A stretch of DNA of 64,000 nt from Candidatus Bathyarchaeota archaeon (GTDB lineage: Archaea; Thermoproteota; Bathyarchaeia; Bathyarchaeales; Bathycorpusculaceae). The position numbers and the translations under genes were made by a program. The notes below the pieces were generated by a model, which was given only the letters and a program-made list of their open reading frames with translations, was not told where the DNA came from and did no database searches. The stretch covers positions 62,001 through 126,000 of the forward strand of contig JAOZIA010000024.1 of NCBI GenBank assembly GCA_026014585.1, in the 5' to 3' direction. Shown piece by piece: positions 50,621-59,025 of the stretch. Each line of letters opens with the position of its first letter. Positions within the stretch are counted from its first letter, which is position 1.

Positions 50621-50945
50621 GCGGCGATGAGTCTTAGGCGGTGGGTTAGGGGTCCATTGTAGCCGTAAATCCTCTACATGACGGGCTGACACCTGCGGGT
50701 GAGGCGCAAAAGGCCGCTTGGGCTTTCATTTCCGAACCATTGACTATCCGTCCTTTGGGGCTGGCGGTCAACAAGCAACTTCCGTAGGGCAGTTGTTTTG
50801 TTGTTTAGCAGGCGAACTCGGCTAGGCTCGGGAGAGAGCAACCTAAACTTGGACGTTACGCGCTCAAGGGGGCACGGGTACGAGCGTAGGACTTGAGTGG
50901 TTCAGGCGGAGTCTAGGCGACAAACCGCAGCGACTCATCGCTACT
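50621..50945 (+). ncRNA. signal recognition particle RNA (7S RNA)
   Basis: The ends pair: GCGATGAGTC (50624-50633) with GACTCATCGC (50932-50941), forming the closing helix 1 of archaeal SRP RNA. The Alu domain shows GGTGGGTTAGGGG and the UGU(A/G) U-turn within CCATTGTAGCCGTAAATCC. Helix 8 at about 50819-50843 reads GGCTAGGCTCGGGAGAGAGC with AACC, with the SRP54-binding symmetric loop (AGG/AGCA). Its tetraloop reads GGGA, not the usual GGAA-type. About 320 nt, as expected. A run of T follows at 50946-50952 and a TATA-like TTTTAAAC precedes it. It guides SRP19/SRP54 for secretion. Confidence 0.9.
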
Positions 50946-51026
50946 GCTTTTTTCGTAAATAGCGGTCAATGGAATATTGGAAAAATATATAAACAAACTT
51001 CAATGCTCTAGCTATTGGCGTTTTAA

Positions 51027-52421
51027 ATGAAAAAACTGCAAACATTGATAATGTTTCTTTTAATTTCAAGCATAATAGTTTCATTTTTACCTTTAAGCAT
51101 CATTTCCGCCCAAACATCAACCCCAGAAACAAGATACAAAGTTTCAGGCTACATTTTAGACTCAAACGGCAACGGCATCTCAGGAGCAAACATCATCTTT
51201 AACGTTCCCGATATTGTCCCGAGCGTCTACTCGGATAGCTCAGGTTACTATGAGATGTTTGCGCCTACAAACATATACCATGTCAGCGTTTGGCCGCCAT
51301 TCAATTCAAACTACATGAATTATGATCAACGATCCTTCACGGTTACGTCAGACGTTCAAAAAAACATCACTCTTAACACGGGCTGCAAAGTTTACGGGTA
51401 CGTCACCGACACTCAAGGAGCCCCAATAGTTGGAGCAGTTGTTGTGCTAGACAACTACTTGTCAGGTTGGTTTACAAAAAGTGACGGTTACTATTTCCTT
51501 GCCGTTCCCGCAGGAACATATACCATTGATGTACATCCAGGATCAGGCTCCAATTCGGCTACCCGAAGCAGTTTCCCAGCACACTATGAATACAACTTTG
51601 CTGTTTCCGCAGACACCTACAAAAACATCACTGTAAATGCAGCAACCACTACACCTACCCCAACAAACCAGCCAGCCCCAACGTCAACGCCAACACCTCA
51701 ACCAAATCTACCAGCCACACAATTAACAATCGAAGTAGATGCATCAGCTTATCAGGTGGGTTCACCAATCAAAGTAAAAGGTGCATTAACTGACCAAAAC
51801 GGAAACCCGCTAAATGACAAAACAGTAGTCCTATCATACGCTGTTGGAGGCAGCGACTCATGGTACGATATAGGTTCAGCCCAAACAGATTCAACAGGAC
51901 AATACAGTATTCAATGGATAATCGAAGCTTCAGGCACATTCACCCTAAAAACACAATATATGGGAGACACAAACTATAGTGCCTCAAGCGATAGCATGAC
52001 TCTGAGTTTTCTGCCCTATCAAGAACAGAAAGTTTTCTTTGTAGAATCCAACAGCACTGTTACAGGACTCAACTTCAACAGCAGCACCTCAGAATTAGGC
52101 TTTACTGTCAGCGGTGAGACAGGAACAAACGGCTACACCAGAGTCACCATAGCAGATACTTTAGTGCCTAACTTCACTGGTTTTACTGTAACGTTGGATG
52201 GACAACAAATAGATTGTACCGTAACTCATTCAGGCGACTGCTGGATAGTAACATTCAACTACAGCCACAGTACACACCAAGTAACCATAAACCTAAACGC
52301 AGAAACAACCCCAAAACAAACACCAATCGACACCAACCTTCTAATTGCAGCATCAATCACAACAATAATAATTGCATTACTTGGAATCATAGCCCTTAGA
52401 AACAGACGTAAAAACCACTAA
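51027..52421 (+). CDS. secreted, membrane-anchored protein with carboxypeptidase-regulatory-like and Ig-like domains
   Basis: The 464-residue protein has a signal peptide (LIMFLLISSIIVSFLPLSII), two CarboxypepD_reg-like domains (VSGYILDSNGNGISGANIIF; VYGYVTDTQGAPIVGAVVVL), a Thr/Pro linker (TTTPTPTNQPAPTSTPTPQP), an Ig-like domain (IKVKGALTDQNGNPLNDKTV), a further strand-rich region, and a C-terminal membrane helix with basic end. It is a surface protein. A TATA-like AATATATAAAC (50984-50994) lies 33-43 bases before the ATG. Confidence 0.85.
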   Translation: MKKLQTLIMFLLISSIIVSFLPLSIISAQTSTPETRYKVSGYILDSNGNGISGANIIFNVPDIVPSVYSDSSGYYEMFAPTNIYHVSVWPPFNSNYMNYDQRSFTVTSDVQKNITLNTGCKVYGYVTDTQGAPIVGAVVVLDNYLSGWFTKSDGYYFLAVPAGTYTIDVHPGSGSNSATRSSFPAHYEYNFAVSADTYKNITVNAATTTPTPTNQPAPTSTPTPQPNLPATQLTIEVDASAYQVGSPIKVKGALTDQNGNPLNDKTVVLSYAVGGSDSWYDIGSAQTDSTGQYSIQWIIEASGTFTLKTQYMGDTNYSASSDSMTLSFLPYQEQKVFFVESNSTVTGLNFNSSTSELGFTVSGETGTNGYTRVTIADTLVPNFTGFTVTLDGQQIDCTVTHSGDCWIVTFNYSHSTHQVTINLNAETTPKQTPIDTNLLIAASITTIIIALLGIIALRNRRKNH

Positions 52422-52454
52422 CCTTTTTCCTATCCACAAATTTTTAGCATATAC

Positions 52455-53891
52455 TTACTGGACAGACCAAAAAAGATAGATTTTAGACTGCGCAATAAAC
52501 CCAAGTTTTTTTAGAGATATGGCAAGCTCCGAAGGCTTGAGTTGAGTGATTTTTTCTGCGAATTCTGGATGCCGTGGATAGACATTTTTTATGTTAACTA
52601 ACCTTCTGCGCACACCCGCATCCTTCTGAGAAAGCTCCAACAAAACCGTCTTAACCGCTTCCGCACCTACCTGCTCCATTTTCCGCTCCGAAATGCTTGT
52701 TGCCGAAAGCAATGCTGTGTCAAAGCCGAGTTTTTCCAGTTTCTCAAGCGCCGCTGTTACGTGTTTGCTGGGTTGGCTTTCCGTAATTTTCCTCATGCCC
52801 GCGTTCTCAAAGAAGGGGTTGTATTTTGCCATGACCGCAACGGTTTCAACATTGGTTCCCACAAGAGACAGCGTTTCTGCAACAAGTTTTTCGCCTAAGC
52901 CAATGCTGCGGTATTTAGGGTGAATTACAACGCGGCTGATGGTTGTGATTTCCTTGTTGAGTTGTTGCATGTTGCCTTTCCAGACTTTGGCGCGTCCAAA
53001 ACATATCGGAGGCGGGTTGCTGTAGACGATGACTCCGCAGAGTTCGTCTTTGCGTTTTAGGGTGAAGATTTTTTTGGGTGGGGGTAGGCGGGTTTCGCGG
53101 TAATGGAATTGGCTGAGGGTTTTGTAGTCTGCGGTTGTTCCTTGCGTGATTTCCATTTGTCGGGTTAGGCTGCATTTTTTTGTTTTAGCCCGTGGGTGGT
53201 ATTTGATGGTGATTTCTTTGCCGTAGCGTTTGTGAATGTGCACGTTTGGCGCAAAATCTTTGAGAATATCCTGATGTGTTGTTGCGGCAATTACTGCTTT
53301 TCCCATTTTTCGGGCCAATTTTTGAATGTTAAACGCTAAAATCTTGGCAGTATCGCGGTCAAGGCTGCTGGTGAACTCGTCAAGAACCCAAAACGGCTTA
53401 CCCGAAGCAGCAAGCAGAGCGGTTTGGTAGCGGTGCTTTTGCCCATCGCTGAGTTGCTGGTATGGGCGTAGGAATAGGAAGGCATCGTTTAAGCCGACTT
53501 GGCTTAGGATTTGAATTGCCTGTGTGGTGTTTTCTCCGATGGTTTCGATTATTGGGATTTCTGCGTTTATTGGAACATCTTTTGCGTCTATAGCTTCCTC
53601 GCCTAAATCGGCTTTTATGGCTTTAAGCAGTGCGGATTTGCCGCTTCCGCTGTCCCCCGTGATTAGCACTACATCAGTTGGGCTGATTTTGATGTTAACG
53701 TTGTCATAGAGGGTGAATTGGCGGGTTTGGTCAACTCCTAATCCGAAGGCTTCGGCAACTTCTTTTGAACGCTCCGTTAAGGTGGCTGGTGCTGTTTGGT
53801 AGCTGATGTTGATGTTGAAGGTGCCTGTTTGGCGGTTGTAGGTGCGTTTTAGCCTGTTGATGCAAAACTGCTCGGGTCTGCGTCTTGTCAT
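52455..53891 (-). CDS. ABC-type ATPase fused to GNAT acetyltransferase-like domain
   Basis: From ATG 53891 (ATGA overlap with the terminase stop; 478 residues) the protein has Walker A GDSGSGKS (about 79-86), signature SDGQKHR, Walker B WVLDEFTSSLD, and an H-loop His (ATTHQDI). The second half resembles a GNAT domain with VVIHPKYRSIGLGEKLVAE (acetyl-CoA loop). It fits the COG2401 group (ABC ATPase fused to acetyltransferase). It has no membrane partner, so it is not a transporter. Tight coupling with the terminase implies a joint role, perhaps DNA processing or modification; function unknown. Confidence 0.85.
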   Translation of the reverse strand: MTRRRPEQFCINRLKRTYNRQTGTFNINISYQTAPATLTERSKEVAEAFGLGVDQTRQFTLYDNVNIKISPTDVVLITGDSGSGKSALLKAIKADLGEEAIDAKDVPINAEIPIIETIGENTTQAIQILSQVGLNDAFLFLRPYQQLSDGQKHRYQTALLAASGKPFWVLDEFTSSLDRDTAKILAFNIQKLARKMGKAVIAATTHQDILKDFAPNVHIHKRYGKEITIKYHPRAKTKKCSLTRQMEITQGTTADYKTLSQFHYRETRLPPPKKIFTLKRKDELCGVIVYSNPPPICFGRAKVWKGNMQQLNKEITTISRVVIHPKYRSIGLGEKLVAETLSLVGTNVETVAVMAKYNPFFENAGMRKITESQPSKHVTAALEKLEKLGFDTALLSATSISERKMEQVGAEAVKTVLLELSQKDAGVRRRLVNIKNVYPRHPEFAEKITQLKPSELAISLKKLGFIAQSKIYLFWSVQ

Positions 53892-55249
53892 TTTTGTATC
53901 ACCCAAAACTTTGGCGAAGGCACCGTCCTGGTCGCGTAGGCTGCCAGCGCGAGTGCCCAAAAGCGGTCATCATGCGGTCCCTGCGGATGGGAAAGAAGGA
54001 GTCGCCCGTCTTTGGATAACTCGTAGGTTTCAAGGTTTAACTCTGCAATTAGGCTGCTATCGTAGGGTATTAGGAGGCGTTTTTCTGTGACTGCCTGTTT
54101 TAGGTGCTGTGCCATTTCCTGCTTGGACTGCACCGTAAATGTGACGCCCTCAATGTTGTTTAGGCCTGTGTTGGTCATGTCCTCGGTGATGTAGTCTCCT
54201 ACGCCGCTGCTGTCGACGAGGATTTTATGGATATATTGCCAGCGGTCACTGATGGTTTTCACGTAACCAATAACGCTGGCGTACGGTGTCTCCAGGGGGA
54301 AGCGGCGCATGTGGATGAGGCTGATTTTTTGTTGCTCAACTTTCACGATTGCCATTACGCTTGGGTCTTGGTGTTTGCCAAGGTCTATTCCTGCGTAAAA
54401 GTTGCCTTTGGCTTTTGTGTCAAATCCGACGTATTCGAGTTGGTGGTTGATGCATGGGGTGATTTGGGCTTGTGTGAGCCAGCTGTTTTGGTTTTCTGCC
54501 CAGTCGGCTTGCATTTCGCGTTGCCATCGGCAGGGGTCGCCTTCGAGTTGTCGTTTTATGCGTGTGAGGATTTGCTGTTTTAGGGGTCCGTTGGGTTCGA
54601 GGGCTTCTTGCCATGTTATGTGGGATTTGGCGTAATCTGCGTATGCTTGGTTGTGGAAGATTTTATAGAAGATGCTGTCGGTTCGCCAGGGCGTGCTGGT
54701 GCAGACGAATTTGCCGTTGGTGGTTCCCAGCGTGAAAAGCATTGCATCGTAGAGTTCTTCATCGTTTGGGATGAAGTTAAATTCGTCGGCGTAGACGATG
54801 TGGAGTTTGGGTCCTCGGATGGTTTCGGGGTTGTTTGGGTATGCTTCGATGCTGCTGCCGTTGGTGAGGGTGACGCTGGTTCTTTGGGGTTTTTTGTAGG
54901 CGGTTTTGGGGAGTTTTTGTAGGAAATTGTTGATGTGTTTGATTATGAGTTTGGTTTGTCGCCAGCTTGGGCCGACGATGCCGATGTTGCTGTTGGGGTT
55001 AGATAATGCATAGTGGAGTAGGAGGGCGCTGATGGTGTGGCTTTTGCCTGTTTGGCGTGCCCATCGTGCGGCGGTGAATTGGCTGCTTTGGAATTGGTGG
55101 ATGAGTTCGGTTTGGTAGACTGTGGGTGTGAAGCCCAGAGTTTGCTGGCAGAAAATGATGGGGTCTTTGGGGAGGTTGAGTTTTTGTTTTTTGTCCTCAA
55201 AATCCATCTTTGCCCTGTTTATGTCGCGCTCCAGCTGCGATAGGGTCAT
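53888..55249 (-). CDS. terminase large subunit (DNA-packaging ATPase/nuclease)
   Basis: The 453-residue protein has ATPase motif ARQTGKS (64-70), Walker B IVYADEF (151-157) and coupling motif STPW (185-188). The RNase H-like nuclease domain follows with GIDLGKHQDP (Asp289), LVDSSGVGDYI, and HDDRFWALAL. Such enzymes pump viral DNA into capsids. It overlaps the small-subunit-like gene by four bases (ATGA). The catalytic residues seem intact, so it is not an obvious relic. No portal, capsid or tail genes occur nearby. Confidence 0.93.
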   Translation of the reverse strand: MTLSQLERDINRAKMDFEDKKQKLNLPKDPIIFCQQTLGFTPTVYQTELIHQFQSSQFTAARWARQTGKSHTISALLLHYALSNPNSNIGIVGPSWRQTKLIIKHINNFLQKLPKTAYKKPQRTSVTLTNGSSIEAYPNNPETIRGPKLHIVYADEFNFIPNDEELYDAMLFTLGTTNGKFVCTSTPWRTDSIFYKIFHNQAYADYAKSHITWQEALEPNGPLKQQILTRIKRQLEGDPCRWQREMQADWAENQNSWLTQAQITPCINHQLEYVGFDTKAKGNFYAGIDLGKHQDPSVMAIVKVEQQKISLIHMRRFPLETPYASVIGYVKTISDRWQYIHKILVDSSGVGDYITEDMTNTGLNNIEGVTFTVQSKQEMAQHLKQAVTEKRLLIPYDSSLIAELNLETYELSKDGRLLLSHPQGPHDDRFWALALAAYATRTVPSPKFWVIQK

Positions 55250-55590
55250 TTTTTATCCATTTCCGCAATGGCTTTTTTGAGCGTTTCAAGTTCATCCTTG
55301 ATTTGCGTGACATCATAAGTCTTGCTAATGCCATTGATTACTTGGCTAATGTATGTTGCAAGTTTTATCCAATTTTGACGTTCTACTGCCTTGTTACCGC
55401 CTGTAGAGCGCGCCTGTTCTGTTGCTATTTCTAAAAGGCTTCTGAGCTCCAAGATAAGTTGGCTGCGAATAGTTTGGGTGTCGCCATCAAATTTTTCAGC
55501 CAAATTGGATATTTTTCGTTGAATAAACCGTTTAGGCTGCCCTCGACCCCTCCTATAGGTTTTCTGCATAGGTTGGCTATTAGGCTCCAA
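55246..55590 (-). CDS. terminase small-subunit-like protein
   Basis: A 114-residue helical protein ending in an ATGA overlap with terminase large. From TTG 55590 it begins LEPNSQPMQKTYRRGRGQPK; the RRGRGQPKRF part is like an AT-hook or homeodomain-type arm. A long helix follows (LEIATEQARSTGG...QNWIKLATYISQVINGI). Small terminases recognise packaging DNA; here assignment rests on position and size. The first 50 bases of the gene are repeat copy R8. ATG 55569 is an alternative start. Confidence 0.65.
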   Translation of the reverse strand: MEPNSQPMQKTYRRGRGQPKRFIQRKISNLAEKFDGDTQTIRSQLILELRSLLEIATEQARSTGGNKAVERQNWIKLATYISQVINGISKTYDVTQIKDELETLKKAIAEMDKK

Positions 55591-55592
55591 AT
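55541..55592 (-). repeat. dispersed repeat copy R8, forming the 5' end of a gene
   Basis: On the minus strand it reads ATTTGGAGCCTAATAGCCAA, then CCTATGCAGAAAACCTATAG and GAGGGGTCGAGG. It is the only copy in which the reading frame LEPNSQPMQK continues into a longer gene. Compared with R1, R6 and R7, one or two bases differ before TATAG, and this keeps the frame open where the others hit TAG. Confidence 0.75.
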
Positions 55593-55603
55593 ATGTCCGT
55601 CTC

Positions 55604-55882
55604 CTAAGCCTTTTGGGAAATCAAAATCCCCATAACCGTACCCGCCATACCCGTAATGCCCGCAAAAACCTCACTATTCCAGCATCCTGTAACCGCCAAA
55701 TTCGCAATCTCCACTGCCGAGAGACAAAACGTGAACGCAATCGCAAATTTCGTCCCAAGCACCAGTCGCTCATCAGGCTCCAGTGTGAGTTGCTCTTGCA
55801 GGGCGGTTTTGTCGCTGATTCGCCGTGTTAATGCTTTTTTTACCCAATCCGTCAATGGATTCTCACCCTTTGCTGGTGGCAT
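55604..55882 (-). CDS. small membrane protein, holin-like in size
   Basis: The protein of 92 residues has a charged N-terminal half (LTDWVKKALTRRISDKTALQ) and two hydrophobic segments (VLGTKFAIAFTFCLSAVEIA and VFAGITGMAGTVMGILIS). It precedes the terminase genes on the same strand. Small two-segment membrane proteins in phage modules often are holins, but this is only suggested by size and place. Confidence 0.6.
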   Translation of the reverse strand: MPPAKGENPLTDWVKKALTRRISDKTALQEQLTLEPDERLVLGTKFAIAFTFCLSAVEIANLAVTGCWNSEVFAGITGMAGTVMGILISQKA

Positions 55883-56253
55883 CTGCCTCGGTTGCTGGTG
55901 GATTTGTCGCTTTTGGCTTTTTCGTTGAGCGTGAAACTGTGCAGTAGTACCTGTGCTTCATCGGCTTGGACGTGGCTGTTTTGGATTAGGGTGCCGCTGG
56001 TTGCCCAAGGCAACGGAATCGCCGTGTAATCGATGTCGTAGAGTCCGTCGGTGTAGCGGAAAGCGTTCTGCGCCAAAATCACATGCTCACGCCGCTTCCC
56101 CATAATGCCGATAAAAACGCCCCACGACTTGACGGGAACATCAATGCCCGCTGCGCCGTTGCTTAGGCTTTTGCCGATGCTTGCGTCACACCACTCGATG
56201 CAGACTAGGTCGCCTGCTTGTAGGTTTTTGATTTGGTTGGTTATTTCTTTCAA
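55852..56253 (-). CDS. hypothetical protein of the terminase operon, NlpC/YiiX-like start
   Basis: The start TTG 56253 is favoured by GAGGAGG upstream; the frame stays open further up to 56355. The 133-residue product begins LKEITNQIKNLQAGDLVCIE and has WCDASIGKSLSNGA, VKSWGVFIGIMGKRREHVIL and YDIDYTAIPLPW. A QAGDLVCIEW start with a later VFIG strand resembles papain-like NlpC/P60 or YiiX folds, which might be lysis or peptidoglycan-type enzymes; the catalytic His is not evident. Overlaps the next gene by 31 bases. Confidence 0.55.
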   Translation of the reverse strand: MKEITNQIKNLQAGDLVCIEWCDASIGKSLSNGAAGIDVPVKSWGVFIGIMGKRREHVILAQNAFRYTDGLYDIDYTAIPLPWATSGTLIQNSHVQADEAQVLLHSFTLNEKAKSDKSTSNRGRCHQQRVRIH

Positions 56254-56359
56254 TGTCCTTCTCTTCCTCCTCAACCAAGAAAGGACTGAGTCTTGAATAT
56301 AAAGACTCACGAAATTCAGAAATTTACAAATTATTAAATTTACAAGTACAGACAACTAC

Positions 56360-58219
56360 TCATTTACAAGCTACAGCTTTTTTAACAAAGTTAGCTATTT
56401 CATCAGGAACAACTTTATCATTTTTTAGCTGATTAATTATCAAACTTCTTAAAGCTTCGATATTAAGCGTTCTTTTTTCAGGTGTCACAATTTTATTTAT
56501 TAACTCTTTTAGAACGAGTTTTCCATCACAAAGTTTCAACCAGTCTTTTTCCCACAAGGAGTTAACAACGATTTCTTTTTCTTCAACCAGTTCCTGTAGG
56601 GATTTTCTATCCAATTGTTCAGAAAGTCTACCCTTTTTAGTCTCACCAAAAGTAACAACAGCATCTTCTAACTGTTGGAGGGATTTGCCAATTGCCGGAA
56701 AATTAAAAGAGTTGGATAATAATCTACGATTAATTTCTAAACCAACCAATGAAGCGATAACCTCCATTTTTAATGAATCTGCAATATTTTTTAATATTTT
56801 ATCTAATTCATCAGGTGAAGATATAGATTTGACACCCAAGGCAGTAAAAACCTTGAATATTATTTGAGAATCTAAAAGATAGTTTTCCATTGTCCTTCGA
56901 CTTAGAACTAGAACTTTTTCACCATATTTTTTGTAGATATCACTAACTTTCTCATCTGAGAGCAAATCTCGATCTCTGATCATATAAAATGAATCGTACT
57001 GAGCTACCTGATCTAAAAGCGCTGTTACTACTTGACTTAAATTATTGTTAGCTTTAACGCCTTCCGTCTTAACGAAGCTGACCCTATCCAAATGATCTTC
57101 AAATAAATTCTCAAAAAACTCTTTATCGGTGGGTCCTTCTACAAAAATAATTTTGTCTGAGATAAGTTGAATTCCTGTAGATGCGCCGAGCAGTTTTAGA
57201 GTTTCAAACCGGCTTTTCTTACGTGAACAAAGTTCAATTTGGTTGTTTCCACTTTCGTCGTCAACATTTAATTTATAAAGGTTTTCAAGTGGAATTGAAC
57301 CAATAATTTCAAGTGAATGTGTGGTTGCCCATATTTGGTTGCCTTCCTCAGCCATCTTTTTAAGATAATGTAATACTTTTCGCTCAAGCGCTGCATTTAA
57401 GTGAACATCAGGCTCATCAAAGAGTATTATCGAACCAAAGAGTTTATTCTTGAGAATATTAGCATAGCACATTAAAATTTCTTTTTCACCAGAACTCAAA
57501 AAATCAATTTCATGAACACCACACGGTGTTTTTACAGGGAAGTGCCATTGAAAAGCTTTATCTACGGTAACTCCATCAAACTCTTTTGGCTCAAAAAAAT
57601 CTTTAAAAAATTCTTTTATTCTTGGCAAAAATTGACTAGCTTCATCAGATAGACTTAGCTTATCAAAAACAAACATAGTAACCAAATAATTCTTTAATTT
57701 ATGAAATTTTTGTTGGGATTTAGCAATTCGCTCTAATGACTCTTCGTCATTAGCAATTAAAAGATCAGCAATACTATTTCTTGAAATAGGTAGTTCCCTA
57801 TGAGACGGGATGTATTCGAATAAACCAATTTTATCGTTAGGATCATAATGTCCAAAAATTTCAGTTAAAAGCTCGGAGGTAATGATATTTTTAATTTCTC
57901 CGCTCTTCCCAATTCTTATAGTGGCGGTTAAAAGCCCATTATTTTTTAATAATTCAATTTTAAATTTTTCGGACAGCTGAGATAAATAAATTTTTTCTTC
58001 AGAAGACAATTCAATTACTAGCCCAATTTCAGCAAAGTTTGCGTTAATTTTGACTACATTTTTTAAATCACTTTTAAAATCGTTAGATTTTATGCTATAC
58101 AACTCACTATTTCCATAAGGACCTATAGCTGCTTTAAATACCCTTATTGCATCAAAAATCGCAGTTTTTCCACAGCCATTTGGTCCAGCTATAACGACAA
58201 GATTAGGTAAACTCACCAT
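56360..58219 (-). CDS. OLD-family ATP-dependent endonuclease
   Basis: This 619-residue protein has an ABC-like ATPase split around a coiled region (Walker A GPNGCGKT, residues 12-19; SSGEKEILMCYA; Walker B IILFDEPDVHLNA; H-loop ATTHSLEI) and a C-terminal TOPRIM nuclease (IIFVEGPTDKEFFENLF; YMIRDRDLL). OLD proteins give protection against phages (P2 Old, Gabija GajA). No GajB-like helicase is adjacent. The gene is visibly more AT-rich than its neighbours with A/T-ending codons, consistent with recent transfer. Confidence 0.9.
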   Translation of the reverse strand: MVSLPNLVVIAGPNGCGKTAIFDAIRVFKAAIGPYGNSELYSIKSNDFKSDLKNVVKINANFAEIGLVIELSSEEKIYLSQLSEKFKIELLKNNGLLTATIRIGKSGEIKNIITSELLTEIFGHYDPNDKIGLFEYIPSHRELPISRNSIADLLIANDEESLERIAKSQQKFHKLKNYLVTMFVFDKLSLSDEASQFLPRIKEFFKDFFEPKEFDGVTVDKAFQWHFPVKTPCGVHEIDFLSSGEKEILMCYANILKNKLFGSIILFDEPDVHLNAALERKVLHYLKKMAEEGNQIWATTHSLEIIGSIPLENLYKLNVDDESGNNQIELCSRKKSRFETLKLLGASTGIQLISDKIIFVEGPTDKEFFENLFEDHLDRVSFVKTEGVKANNNLSQVVTALLDQVAQYDSFYMIRDRDLLSDEKVSDIYKKYGEKVLVLSRRTMENYLLDSQIIFKVFTALGVKSISSPDELDKILKNIADSLKMEVIASLVGLEINRRLLSNSFNFPAIGKSLQQLEDAVVTFGETKKGRLSEQLDRKSLQELVEEKEIVVNSLWEKDWLKLCDGKLVLKELINKIVTPEKRTLNIEALRSLIINQLKNDKVVPDEIANFVKKAVACK

Positions 58220-58338
58220 TTTTAATTGAGCGATACTCTTAAAGTTTTTAATTTCTAATTCTTTTATTTTAAACTTGAGTACACCTTGTTTAAAAGTACC
58301 GATTTAGCTTTTAATTCTTTGCTTGTTCCTTGCTATTT

Positions 58339-58689
58339 TTAAGTATCTTTAGTTTGTTTTTGTATTTGTTGTATTGGTTCTTTTAGTGTTGGGATGTTGG
58401 TTTTGATTGCTTTCCAGAGGGTTTCTGTGTCTACTCCGAAGTAGGCGTGGATTAGTTTGTCTCGCATTCCCGCCATTTGTTTCCATGGAAGCTCAGGATA
58501 CTGGGTCTTTATTTGTTCGGGGATGTTTTTGGAGGCTTCTCCGATGATTTCTATGCTGCGTACGACGGCGTTGAGGGTTTTGCGGTCTTTAACAAATTCC
58601 TCATAGCGCATATTGCCCACAAAGGTTTCCACGTCATCGATGGCAACCAAAATGTCCTGCAAATAATCCCGAAAGTCGCGGCGTTTCAT
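58339..58689 (-). CDS. hepT: HepT-like HEPN toxin (RNase)
   Basis: The 116-residue helical protein carries the HEPN motif RX4HXY: Arg76, His81 and Tyr83 in MRDKLIHAYFGVD. In MntA-HepT systems HepT is an RNase or tRNA-targeting toxin that is silenced by AMPylation of that Tyr. It overlaps the MntA gene by four bases (ATGA). Confidence 0.92.
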   Translation of the reverse strand: MKRRDFRDYLQDILVAIDDVETFVGNMRYEEFVKDRKTLNAVVRSIEIIGEASKNIPEQIKTQYPELPWKQMAGMRDKLIHAYFGVDTETLWKAIKTNIPTLKEPIQQIQKQTKDT

Positions 58690-58979
58690 ACCATGACGAC
58701 TTCCTCAAGAATCCGCTCACCAATATGTGGCTTGAGCGCTTTTTTAGACACCAAGTCAACTTTTACACCCAGCAAACCTGCGAGGTACATTTCCAAATCC
58801 ATAAACTCAAACAAGCCCACGGGTTCCTCAAATTCCACCAGCACATCCACATCACTTTTTTGCCGTTGTTCACCGCGCACATAGGAGCCAAACACGCCGA
58901 TGGTTTTCACTTTGAAGCGCTTTTTTATTTCGCCTTTGTGCTGTGAAAGGGTGTGTTTGATGTCCTCGATGGTTTGCAT
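58686..58979 (-). CDS. mntA: MntA-type minimal nucleotidyltransferase antitoxin
   Basis: This 97-residue protein has GSYVRGEQRQKSDVDVLVEF, exactly GSX10DXD (Gly31-Ser32, Asp43, Asp45), and a third acidic residue later. This is the minimal nucleotidyltransferase that AMPylates HepT and thereby neutralises it. It lies upstream of hepT with coupled overlap. A known toxin-antitoxin pair, sometimes phage-protective. Confidence 0.92.
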   Translation of the reverse strand: MQTIEDIKHTLSQHKGEIKKRFKVKTIGVFGSYVRGEQRQKSDVDVLVEFEEPVGLFEFMDLEMYLAGLLGVKVDLVSKKALKPHIGERILEEVVMV

Positions 58980-59025
58980 ACTTCAAACTCTGAGAGCAGG
59001 GGATTTAAGCTTTTTCAAAATTGGG

